A stretch of DNA of 30,861 nt, taken from contig JAYEHK010000170.1 of NCBI GenBank assembly GCA_034659475.1, positions 1 to 30,861 on the forward strand, read 5' to 3'. Origin of the DNA: JAYEHK01 sp034659475. GTDB lineage: Bacteria > Bacillota > Syntrophomonadia > Syntrophomonadales > Syntrophomonadaceae. Made by a program: the position numbers and the translations under genes. Under the pieces are notes generated by a model that did no database searches, was not told the DNA's origin, and worked only from the letters and a program-made list of their open reading frames with translations. Positions 23,426 through 30,861 of this stretch are shown here, one piece after another; the first letter of the stretch is position 1, and each line of letters begins with the position of its first letter.

Positions 23426-25622
23426 CTATTCCATCATTTTAGCAATTACAGTTACTGCTTCTGCCCGTGTCGCGTTTCCCTGCGGTCTGAATGAGCTGTC
23501 AGGATAACCGCTGATTAGTTTTTCATGAACCGCCGCTTTGACAAAAGGCGATGCCCATGTTGCAATTTCGGCGGTATCGCTGAAACTCATCGGTTCACCG
23601 CAAGCTTGGATCTTGATGGCCTTTCCCAGCATAACAGTCATCTTCTGAATTAAAGCTGTAATCTGCTTCATCGCCATTCAATTTTAATGATGCAAGCATG
23701 TTATCTCTTCTATAGAACCCTTTACAGTTACTTCACGGCTGTTGTACGATCCTCTTACCCTAGGTGATTCAGGATAAACTTCCGGTTTGGTGCTGTCTGT
23801 CCCGATGATTATCGGGTCTGAAAAGCTATAGTTACCAGCCGCATCCTTAACCATCACCTGTACCTGATAGGGGATCTCCGAAAGATCTTTTAAATCAAAG
23901 ACCCCATCCTCTGAAAATGCCGCCATACCTCTTGGCGCATTATATAGTATGAAGCTAACCCCGGGGAAATCTCCATCCGAAGCCTGAATAGTAATCTTTC
24001 CGTCCTCTTCATCATAGTCAACCGATTCAATTACAGGCGGGACAGTATCCACCCTTACCGGAAAATCCAGGGTCTGCCAAGCGGCATCCTTCCAATCCAC
24101 CCGGGCCTGTATCCGGTAAATATAGTCTCCATCGGTTACACCGCCGTTAATCTTTCCATCCCAGGCGTATAATCTACATGGTGCCGTTAAATAAGGATTG
24201 TAATTTTTCACCAAATATTCCACATAATCCAAATCCCTTAGCTTCTGTTCCTGTGCATTCAGAATATCAACATCTATTTCCCGTGCATTACGCATAAGCT
24301 CAAGCACAGCCTTTACCTCGTCCTGCTCTCCATCTTCATTGGGGGATATTGCAACCAATTGGGGATCAAGTTTATAATTTTTTAACCCCAGGATCTTACT
24401 CCCGCTTTGCAGATAAGTTCCGCGCGGTATCCCATTTATGACAGTTCCATAATACGGGACTGCATCTTCTTCATAGAGACTATCATCAAAAATAGGAGCC
24501 TGATCCCATTCGCCGTAAAAGCCAACATACGGAATGCTTAACTCCGGCACTTGTTCCTCTGTCTCTGTTAATCGTATAAATCCCTCAATAAAGGTTCCGT
24601 TAGGGAAAATGGCATTCAGAGCCTCCAGTGAAGTCTGTCCGGTATCCTGATCCTCCAAATTACATACGGGATCAGCTAAATCCAGATTTACCGTGAAATC
24701 AACCGTTTCCCCCGCCGGAACAATGATGACCCCTTCCTCTGTTCCTGAAAAGGAAATTGGCATTTTCCCCGTATCCGCATCCAGAATAGCCTGTTCTTTC
24801 TTTGTATTAATATAAGTAATATCCGGTTTGAAATCCAAGTTGGGGGTCGTTCCCCAGGACGTGAAACAGGACATATCACCTAGCACAGGAACTTCTTCCC
24901 CCCTGAATTCAAGCACATTTTTGGCCTCAATAATTCGGCTCTTCAAAATTTCGCCATCATGATTCCCGATAAATACAGCAGGAATAGTTCCTTCATCCGG
25001 ATATTGCATCCCTAACAGCCCTTCTCCGCCGCTTTCATGATTATAGACAATCACCCCTGCCGCATGATGGTTTTGGGCGTTCATGATTTTGTCCACAAAA
25101 TTAATCTCGCCGCGTTTAATGAGCGCAATCTTATCTGTAAGATCTTTTTCGGCAAAATCATCACTTTTCCCCAGCCCACAATCCAAATACTCCATTTGTT
25201 ACCCATTAAATACGTCTATCGGATCGTATTTATCAGTGGAGTTTTGATAAGGAATTTTGTTTTCTCCACATTGAATGGTCTTAAACATTGCTGAATTGCC
25301 AATTGATGCAACATCTAATGTGCCAGGAAGATTGCCATCAGCATCAACCACCCCAATATCAAGGTTTTTCGCATAAGGAGCTTTATAACCATCTCCTACA
25401 CGGTTAAAATTCCCCGCAGCAAAAACAACCACCACACCATTGGCAATCAGCCGCTGAACAGTCTCATATCCAGGCAGATTCATGCGAACAAACTTTGCAG
25501 CACCCCCAAGACTAAGATTTACTGCATCTGCGCCCAGGGTTATTGAATCCTCCATCGCCCGAATCAACACTTCCCATCAATAGCATCAGTGCAAGTACAA
25601 TTACCCCAATCTTTTTCCTCAA
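23426..25622 (-). pseudogene. secreted S8 subtilase with PA, Fn3-like and SLH domains, heavily broken
   Basis: A TTG start at 25622 with GGGAGGAG upstream begins a signal peptide (RKKIGVIVLALMLLMGSV). Near 25570 this joins, out of frame, subtilase sequence (SITLGADAVNLSLGG, VVVVFAAGNF), so the region with the catalytic Asp and His is lost. A TAA interrupts the frame at 25199-25201. The PA domain follows (KIALIKRGEINFVDKI). FTSWGTTPNLDFKPDIT then jumps at about 24814 straight into a later Fn3-like domain, deleting the catalytic serine segment. Near 23706 an extra GA shifts the frame. The end (23677-23426) is a partial SLH domain with SGYPDSSFRPQGNATRAEAV. The intact ancestor would have been an S-layer-bound protease. 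Confidence 0.88.
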
Positions 25623-25798
25623 TGTAATACTCCTCCCTTATGAACAATTCTAATAAATAGACGCACCCTAACGGGTACCACCCTCTTCGAGGACAACCTA
25701 TGTTCCCTATGGTCACGTTCAAAATGACGCTGATGTTCCCTGCGGTCACTATTAAGGACGCGGACAACGCGGACTTTCTGGACCTTCGCGGACTTTTT
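25623..25798. repeat. short intergenic repeats between the two SLH protease genes
   Basis: This gap carries degenerate copies of a 20-base motif, TGTTCCCTATGGTCACG (about 25698-25717) and TGATGTTCCCTGCGGTCAC (about 25731-25749). A third copy (TGATACTCCCTCCGGTCG, about 25847-25864) lies inside the end of the neighbouring gene. A run of related GCGGAC pieces lies at about 25757-25795. I see no gene here. Confidence 0.55.
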
Positions 25799-28525
25799 TC
25801 ATAACGGGACAAATAATCTGTCCCCGTGTCCCTGTTTTAAGACGCTGATACTCCCTCCGGTCGTGGGGTTCTCCTTCAGGGTGATTCTGCTTTTTGCGCC
25901 TGCTTTAATGTGCTGGTTTTCAGTATTTGCATCTACGATCCCTATCACCTTTGCAATCACCGTCACTGCTTCCGCTCGTGTTGCTTCCTTCTTTGGTTTG
26001 AGCAGATTACCGGGATAGCCTTTGATGATTTCCTGATCCAACGCAGTCGACAAATACGGCACCGCCCAGGTTGAAATCTCCTGTGCATCTGCAAAATCAA
26101 CCGAGCTGTAGGCTGCGGACAGCTTACTTGCTTTGATGAGCATAACCATCATTTGTTCCCTGGTTATGAGATTGTCTGGTCCAAAGTGTTCTGCATCATA
26201 TCCGGAAACGATTCCAGCATTTTGGGCCGCTGCAATGCTGCTTTCCGCCCAGTGTCCGCTGGTATCAGCAAATGTGTTTTGAACAGTTCCCTGCAGGGAA
26301 AACGCCTTCACCAGCATGCTGACAAATTCAGCCCGGGTGATCGTTTTATTCGGCCTGAATGTCTGATCAGGATAACCAGATATCTCTCCACGTACGAGCA
26401 TCCCTTGAATGTTGTTCTGTGCCCAGTGTCCTTCAATATCCGATAGTTCTGCTGCAGTATTGTCAAAATCCTGTCTGAGACTGGCAATAATTCCAAACGG
26501 AGTGAAATGCGTTATTTTTCCGCTAACCGTATGATTCTCTTTATTCATCGTACATTCACTTAATGCGACCCATTCTTTTTTCTCCTTATCGTACCAGCAC
26601 AAGGTCAATTTATAGCGATATAAATTCACCACATCAGGATCGTATTCAAGAATGATTGTTACAGGAACATTAAATTCTGCATCCTGATCCTTCTGAATAT
26701 CAAAAACATCACCGATCAGTAGTCTGCCTTCATCCAGATCATCACTGGATGGGACATCAGCTTTTTGTATTTTCACGCGAGTCGATGCAGTTAATGCACC
26801 TTCAGGAATAGATACACAGACCCCTGGGCTGTCTATTTCTCCTCCCGACGAACTGATGCGTACAGCACCAGCGGAGGACGAACTTCCGCCCCCGCCACCG
26901 CTTAAATGGGAAACAGGTGCATAAACAACAAACTCGGTAAAATGTTTCGTCCAAATAACCAGATCCTGCCCGACATCTATTTTGCCTTCTGTCCCTTCAG
27001 CCAGAACATCCCCAGCCTCCTGGGTATCTTCGCTCATCACATGGATAATAGGGGTAAGCTGTCCATTTTGAATACAGGCAACATCACGACCTGCCTGACC
27101 AGGAATCAACAATCGTGCAGCTTTGTCGAGCTTCAGAGCAGTGTCATTCAGACCTATTTCTATAATACGGCTCAAAGTGCCGGCTACCGGTATACTGGTA
27201 CTGGATTTAATCTCCGGAAAATGAAAAGTCCCCTCCCAGTTGCTCTCTGCAGGCGGAGTAATTATCGTTCCCGCCGAAATGCCGAGCTGACTCTGGGGTG
27301 CAGTAACATTCATCGCCGGCAACACGACCTGATGATTTTCATCCGGGCTGAATTCGATATAGGGTTGTACGGCAGTGTCTGCAATCGTCAGATTGAGTGT
27401 TATATCAAGCGCCTCATCTTCCATCAGCTGCGGAACTTCGTAGTGATCCTGCTCTTCACCATTTTCCTGAATGGTTATCGCCGCATAATCTACAACATAA
27501 ACAGGTTCGTTAAAAGTCAAACAAATGAATTGATCGACCTCTTGATTCGCACTTCCATTCTCCGGTTCAATAGAGACAACTGCCGGTGGTGTATTATCCT
27601 CTGCAGCCGGAACCGTAAAATCAAAGGACTTATTGGCTGAATCATAATATGGACCTTTTATTCTGGCAATCAGTTGAGCAGAATCTTCTTCGTTATAGGG
27701 ATAAACCTCACCATTAAGATCAATAATTTCAAGATTACTAGAAAACCATCTAATCCGATAAGTCTCGTCCTGGTATTCAAATTCACTGATTAGATTAAGA
27801 TCATTGTTTATCGTGTCCAGCGAGCTGTTTTCTCCTTTTATTCTTTCAAAATCCAGCAGCTCTCTGACCTTTCGGACATTGAATCGGTTTCTATTGTCAA
27901 AGAGGCTTATCTCAAACGTTTTGGATATGCTTTTATCATTTAGACTCAAGGTAACCGGGAATAAATTGTTAAGCTCGACCGTGTGATAGCCTGCATATTC
28001 CAGCGTTCCTTCCTGCAAGGGGTCGCAGAATACAGCAGAGTCTACAGCACCGTACTGCATGATCGCTTGCTTTAAGGCCGTATTATCCGTAAAATCTGCG
28101 CCATGGATAATCCATTCTGCATTTTGTACGTGTTTTTGGACTTCAAATAATTCACCTGAAATATCTTCTCCGTTGTAAGGGGCATCGGTTTCGTCTACCG
28201 ATCCAGCCCAGCTAAGCATATAGGCCCAGTTATAGGCAGAGCTACCACCTGAATTCAGATTCACACGATCCACCCCAGTGTTCCACACCAGATGATTTTC
28301 CGAAAAATCATGCATCTCAAGAGGCAGCAAAGATCCCTCCAAAGCAGACAAACCACCAAACGACCAACAGGTCCCATAAGGGGCCTGATTCTTAACCGGA
28401 CTCACCCGCCCGTGTTCGCGAGCATCATAGCGTTCAGGGAGTACCGGTAAAGGAGTACTCTGCATTCTAAACCCATTCACTGCAGTTGCCTGATGAATCT
28501 GATAAGGCACTGGCATTCTGCCCAT
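25799..28525 (-). CDS. C1 papain-like SLH surface protein lacking catalytic His/Asn and signal peptide (probably non-functional)
   Basis: The 908-residue frame starts at 28525 behind GGGGAGG. Residues 30-170 are the N-terminal half of a papain-type peptidase, with Q47 and nucleophile C53 in KNQAPYGTCWSFG. After SAVFCDP (about 168) the sequence jumps to GTLEYAGYHTVEL, part of the lectin-like domain that normally follows, so the segment with the catalytic His and Asn is missing in frame. Then come an Ig-like stretch (about 240-305), a second Ig-like stretch (312-352), a GGGGGSSSS linker (543-551), an IPEGAL-type domain (552-680) and three SLH domains (about 688-748, 750-803, 808-861). No signal peptide is encoded. 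Upstream codons stay open for 17 codons to a TGA. The last residues derive from inserted repeats. Confidence 0.8.
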   Translation of the reverse strand: MGRMPVPYQIHQATAVNGFRMQSTPLPVLPERYDAREHGRVSPVKNQAPYGTCWSFGGLSALEGSLLPLEMHDFSENHLVWNTGVDRVNLNSGGSSAYNWAYMLSWAGSVDETDAPYNGEDISGELFEVQKHVQNAEWIIHGADFTDNTALKQAIMQYGAVDSAVFCDPLQEGTLEYAGYHTVELNNLFPVTLSLNDKSISKTFEISLFDNRNRFNVRKVRELLDFERIKGENSSLDTINNDLNLISEFEYQDETYRIRWFSSNLEIIDLNGEVYPYNEEDSAQLIARIKGPYYDSANKSFDFTVPAAEDNTPPAVVSIEPENGSANQEVDQFICLTFNEPVYVVDYAAITIQENGEEQDHYEVPQLMEDEALDITLNLTIADTAVQPYIEFSPDENHQVVLPAMNVTAPQSQLGISAGTIITPPAESNWEGTFHFPEIKSSTSIPVAGTLSRIIEIGLNDTALKLDKAARLLIPGQAGRDVACIQNGQLTPIIHVMSEDTQEAGDVLAEGTEGKIDVGQDLVIWTKHFTEFVVYAPVSHLSGGGGGSSSSAGAVRISSSGGEIDSPGVCVSIPEGALTASTRVKIQKADVPSSDDLDEGRLLIGDVFDIQKDQDAEFNVPVTIILEYDPDVVNLYRYKLTLCWYDKEKKEWVALSECTMNKENHTVSGKITHFTPFGIIASLRQDFDNTAAELSDIEGHWAQNNIQGMLVRGEISGYPDQTFRPNKTITRAEFVSMLVKAFSLQGTVQNTFADTSGHWAESSIAAAQNAGIVSGYDAEHFGPDNLITREQMMVMLIKASKLSAAYSSVDFADAQEISTWAVPYLSTALDQEIIKGYPGNLLKPKKEATRAEAVTVIAKVIGIVDANTENQHIKAGAKSRITLKENPTTGGSISVLKQGHGDRLFVPL
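25805..25826. repeat. GGGACA palindrome in the 3' end of the C1/SLH gene
   Basis: CGGGACA (25805-25811) and TGTCCCCG (25819-25826) form an inverted repeat preceded on the minus strand by GGGACACG. It encodes the last residues (GDRLFVPL) of the SLH protein and resembles the GGGGACA hairpins of the his-operon array. It is likely an inserted mobile palindrome that supplied a new stop codon. Confidence 0.55.
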
Positions 28526-28775
28526 CGAATATTCCTCCCCGTCAATGGTAATGGTGGTAATGGGGTTGGAAGCTCAAGCTTCCTCTGCGATGGTAGAGAT
28601 TTACGCACTTTCACAGAGAAACTTCAATATCCGTCCTCACCTTACCCCTAACTCCTTACTACTCACCCACTTTCTACGGTATTTGTGTCTTGACCCGTGA
28701 TCAGTCGCAATGCGCGCTTATACCATTATATTCTAAACTTTGGACAAATTCTTCCACGATTTGCGTTTATTCAGC
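28526..28775. other. degraded upstream region of the C1/SLH gene
   Basis: Immediately upstream of 28525 the frame stays open (NPITTITIDGEEYS) to an in-frame TGA about 17 codons back, with AEEA before it. This looks like the remains of the missing N-terminus. I find no signal peptide in any frame. A TATAAT lies at 28725-28730 on the minus strand, but without a good -35 box. Nothing else is recognisable. Confidence 0.5.
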
Positions 28776-28806
28776 AAAAAACACTCGCAAAGATGCGAGT
28801 GTTTTT
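28776..28806. terminator. bidirectional intrinsic terminator after etfA
   Basis: CACTCGCA (28782-28789) pairs with TGCGAGTG (28794-28801) around a 4-base loop. A-rich sequence lies on the left and T-rich sequence on the right, so each strand has a T-run after the hairpin. On the minus strand it ends the etfB-etfA operon, 27 bp past the etfA stop. Confidence 0.88.
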
Positions 28807-28833
28807 ACCAATTATTTGTTTGTATTGCTTTTG

Positions 28834-29751
28834 CTAAGCCAGTGCTTTTTCGAGTTCTGGCAATGCATCCTTAAGATCAGCAACCAGCACATAATCAGCC
28901 ATGCTCATAATGATTGCATTTTCATCACTGTTAATGGCTACGATGGTTTTTGCGTCCCTGATGCCGGCTACAAACTGCACCTGTCCGGAGATGCCCATGA
29001 GAACTGCCAGCTCTGGTTTGCAGGTCTTACCGGATATACCGATGATTCGTTCCTCGGACAGCCATTTCTTATCCGTCGCAACCGGCTTGGAACAAGCAAC
29101 TTCTCCGCCCAGTGCTTTTGCAATGGCTTCAACTTTCTTCAGATCAGCCTGCTCGTCCAGTCCTTGTCCAACTGCGACCAACACTTCAGCCGCTTCGATG
29201 TCTACGCTGTCTGTCTCTTTCGCTTTGGTACCCATGAATTTAACAGTTGGGGTTACATCTACGCTGATATCCTGTACGCTTCCTGCTGCATCTTCTGCGG
29301 GTGCAAAGCTCTTGGGTGATAGGGCGATGATCTGCTTTTCACTTTCAACGGTCTGTGTCGCTACAGTTGCTCCACCTAAAGCATTTCTTACCCCTTCAAT
29401 CTTGTCGCCGTTTATGTTCAGAGCGCTGACGTTCGTCAGACATCCTGCACCTAACTTCTGCGCAACTCTGCCTGCAACCTCTTTTCCTCTGCGATTGGAG
29501 GACAGGAAGATGACATCCGTTCCTAACTGCTCTGCTGCCTGTTTAATGGTTTCAGCTACCGCTGCGGGATCTGCCAAGCTGATGTTTGTATTCTCTATTT
29601 TATGAACTTCAGCACCTTTTTGACTAATAGCTTCTGCCTGTTCACTATCATTAATGCTGATGGCTTTTATTTCTTTGCCGGTGAGTTTAGCTGCGCTGAT
29701 GAGTTCAAACGCATAACTGGTTTTATCACTGTATATTAGTATTCCTGCCAT
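28834..29751 (-). CDS. etfA: electron transfer flavoprotein, alpha subunit
   Basis: EtfA binds FAD and with EtfB carries electrons between acyl-CoA-type dehydrogenases and other carriers. The 305-residue protein has an N-terminal adenine-nucleotide-hydrolase-like domain (about 1-180) with VAGRVAQKLGAGCLTNVSAL (92-111). The C-terminal FAD domain carries VAVGQGL (192-198), LMGISGQVQFVAGI (251-264) and AINSDENAIIMSMADYVLV (272-290), the usual EtfA signature. No ferredoxin domain is fused at the N-terminus. The ATG at 29751 follows GGGAGGTG, and the etfB stop is 7 bp upstream. The partner dehydrogenase is not in the window, so the pathway served is unknown. Confidence 0.95.
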   Translation of the reverse strand: MAGILIYSDKTSYAFELISAAKLTGKEIKAISINDSEQAEAISQKGAEVHKIENTNISLADPAAVAETIKQAAEQLGTDVIFLSSNRRGKEVAGRVAQKLGAGCLTNVSALNINGDKIEGVRNALGGATVATQTVESEKQIIALSPKSFAPAEDAAGSVQDISVDVTPTVKFMGTKAKETDSVDIEAAEVLVAVGQGLDEQADLKKVEAIAKALGGEVACSKPVATDKKWLSEERIIGISGKTCKPELAVLMGISGQVQFVAGIRDAKTIVAINSDENAIIMSMADYVLVADLKDALPELEKALA

Positions 29752-29758
29752 TATTCAA

Positions 29759-30514
29759 TCACCTCCCAATCAGGTTCTCGGCATTTAATGCCTGAACGAG
29801 TTCATCAACTGTTTTAACAACGGTACCTTTGCGCTGGGTTTCCGGTGCAAGATTGCTGATGGTTTTCACCTTATGTTCTTGGCTGATTTCTATGTCAAGA
29901 TCATCTGCCATAAGGACTTCTTTGGGTTTTTTGCCTGCTTTTAAGATCTGGGTAACAGACGGAATTCTGGCTTCGTTAATCTCTGATACCACAGATACAA
30001 CTGCAGGTAAAGTCACTTCAACAGTTTCTTCGCAATCCTCCAGAGCTCTGACAATCGTCGCGGTATCACCATTTAACTGAATATCCTTGGCATAGCCAAC
30101 CTGTGGACAACCCAGGATCTCTGCAACTCTGGATACTACCTGACTGGAATAGTTATCTCCACTGCCTTCTCCAAAGAGAATGAGACCTGCATCTTCAATC
30201 TTCTTTATAGCTTCTGCAAGTACAGCAGATGCCTGTTCGCTATCCATGTCATTCAGTTCATCATCTGCCACCAGAAATGCTTCATCTGCTCCTGCTGCCA
30301 GGGCTTCTTTGATCGTGTCTTCGAGTTCTTCGTTACCTACAGAAGCTACGATCACGTTTCCTCCCGCCGCTTCTTTGAGGTTCACGCCCGCTTCCAGGGC
30401 GTTCTTATCAATATCCCCCAGTGTCAGAGGTACATCTTCAAATACCGGTTTTCTGTTACGGATTCTGATCTGCTGCAGATCAGGAATCTGTTTCATTGCT
30501 ACTACGATGTTCAT
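29759..30514 (-). CDS. etfB: electron transfer flavoprotein, beta subunit
   Basis: EtfB pairs with EtfA and binds AMP or a second FAD depending on the class. The 251-residue protein begins NIVVAMKQIPDLQQIRI, includes TLGDIDKNALEAGVNLKEAA, and ends with the EtfB segment ARIPSVTQILKAGKKP. At the nucleotide-binding loop it reads LFGEGSGDNYSSQV (113-126), where most EtfB proteins have a G-x-Q-A-x-D-x-D-T-x-Q-V pattern. It therefore belongs to a divergent branch, and I cannot say whether it is bifurcating. AAGGAGG precedes the ATG at 30514. It is the first gene of a two-gene operon. Confidence 0.94.
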   Translation of the reverse strand: MNIVVAMKQIPDLQQIRIRNRKPVFEDVPLTLGDIDKNALEAGVNLKEAAGGNVIVASVGNEELEDTIKEALAAGADEAFLVADDELNDMDSEQASAVLAEAIKKIEDAGLILFGEGSGDNYSSQVVSRVAEILGCPQVGYAKDIQLNGDTATIVRALEDCEETVEVTLPAVVSVVSEINEARIPSVTQILKAGKKPKEVLMADDLDIEISQEHKVKTISNLAPETQRKGTVVKTVDELVQALNAENLIGR

Positions 30515-30795
30515 GCTTTCGCCTCCTTAAGATAATATTTTTTAAACGCTGATTTTCGCAGATGTACGCTGATATACGCTGTTTTTATTTAATGTTATTT
30601 TGATCTGGCCATCTTCGCGGAGATGCAATGTTCAGTTAAGCGCAACCGGGTTAGGCGCAAAGGAACGCCAAGATCCTACTTCTTTGGAACCATTATGTTG
30701 TTCATCACTGCACTTACGCCAATAAACTTAGAAAAATCTGGTCGAGTAGGCAGGGCCTCTTGCCATCTGGTTAGGTTTAGGTTGGGCCTACTCAG
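30515..30795. repeat. repeat-rich noncoding region upstream of etfB
   Basis: This stretch contains several ACGCTGAT/TCGCAGAT pieces at about 30546-30582, a TCGCGGAGATGC piece near 30614, and GGCGCAAAGGAACGCCAAG at about 30654-30672. These short degenerate repeats are often scattered between genes of environmental bacteria. An 8-bp inverted repeat, GAGTAGGC (30744-30751) and GCCTACTC (30786-30793), lies just after the possible gene end at the right edge. I see no convincing etfB promoter. Confidence 0.5.
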
Positions 30796-30861
30796 TTATC
30801 TGTCCCTTTCGGTCGACAGTGTCTCAATATCCCTACCTTGCTTAACTTTGCTGACAATTGT
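30796..30861 (-). CDS. possible C-terminal tail of an unknown gene running in from the right
   Basis: The minus-strand frame entering at the right edge reads TIVSKVKQGRDIETLSTERD before one more residue and a TAA at 30796-30798. It is followed by the inverted repeat at 30744-30793. The 21 residues are hydrophilic and plausible as a protein end, but I do not recognise a family. It could be chance. Confidence 0.25.
   Translation of the reverse strand, partial: TIVSKVKQGRDIETLSTERDR

Noticed and set aside
25564..25812. 82-residue open frame between the two SLH protease genes
   Set aside because: It is out of frame with the true signal peptide at 25622 and is mostly translation of intergenic repeats.
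26906..27640. 244-residue open frame on the plus strand
   Set aside because: It lies entirely antisense to the C1/SLH frame, whose domains are recognisable. Its own sequence resembles no protein family and it has no ribosome site.
28901..29605. 234-residue open frame on the plus strand
   Set aside because: It is antisense to etfA, rich in Ser/Ala/Thr as expected from the complement of a good coding sequence, with no recognisable motif.

Overview
The window reads as chromosomal DNA of a Firmicute of the class Clostridia. Supporting points are the purE-B-C-(S)-F-M-N-H-D gene order, a short HisG paired with HisZ, a fused HisIE, strong AGGAGG ribosome sites with frequent TTG and GTG starts, surface proteins with SLH domains, a GerMN lipoprotein and an EtfBA pair. 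The genus cannot be read from the sequence. Nearly all metabolic genes lie on the minus strand.

Layout in transcription order. A minus-strand operon starts at about 20.2 kb with a good sigma-A-type promoter, a ykkC-family riboswitch (probably the PRPP-sensing class) and an intrinsic terminator. It continues with purE, purB, purC, a scar where purS-purQ-purL should be, then purF, purM, purN, purH and purD. Two uncharacterised genes follow (a membrane/TPR-like protein and an HD-domain protein). Next come a TrpR-family regulator (yerC) and a histidine cluster hisZ-G-D-B-H-A-F-IE, which ends at a clear terminator at about 2.7 kb. hisC and a histidinol phosphatase gene are not present. Further left are a SprT-like metalloprotease gene and pcrA, which runs off the left edge.

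Right of the pur promoter is accessory and decaying DNA: a plus-strand GerMN lipoprotein gene; a plus-strand membrane/HD-GYP signalling gene broken by two frame changes and a stop; a minus-strand crcB-DUF190 pair; then two adjacent SLH surface proteases. The S8 subtilase gene is clearly a pseudogene. The C1 papain-like protein has lost its catalytic His/Asn segment and its signal peptide. Beyond a bidirectional terminator, etfB-etfA is intact. The right edge holds repeats and perhaps the tail of one more gene.

The most notable structure outside genes is a family of palindromic elements sharing the core GGGGACGGTT. They occur as a single hairpin at 4.1 kb and as inverted pairs at 17.3 and 21.1 kb. 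The stem bases differ from hairpin to hairpin, but complementarity is kept. They sit beside damaged loci (the purS scar and the broken HD-GYP gene), and one has rewritten the end of purC. A separate four-copy 60-bp tandem repeat of nested hairpins sits inside the his operon between hisB and hisH. I see no complete new defence or biosynthetic system. The best leads are the riboswitch-controlled pur operon with its purSQL scar, and the repeat elements.
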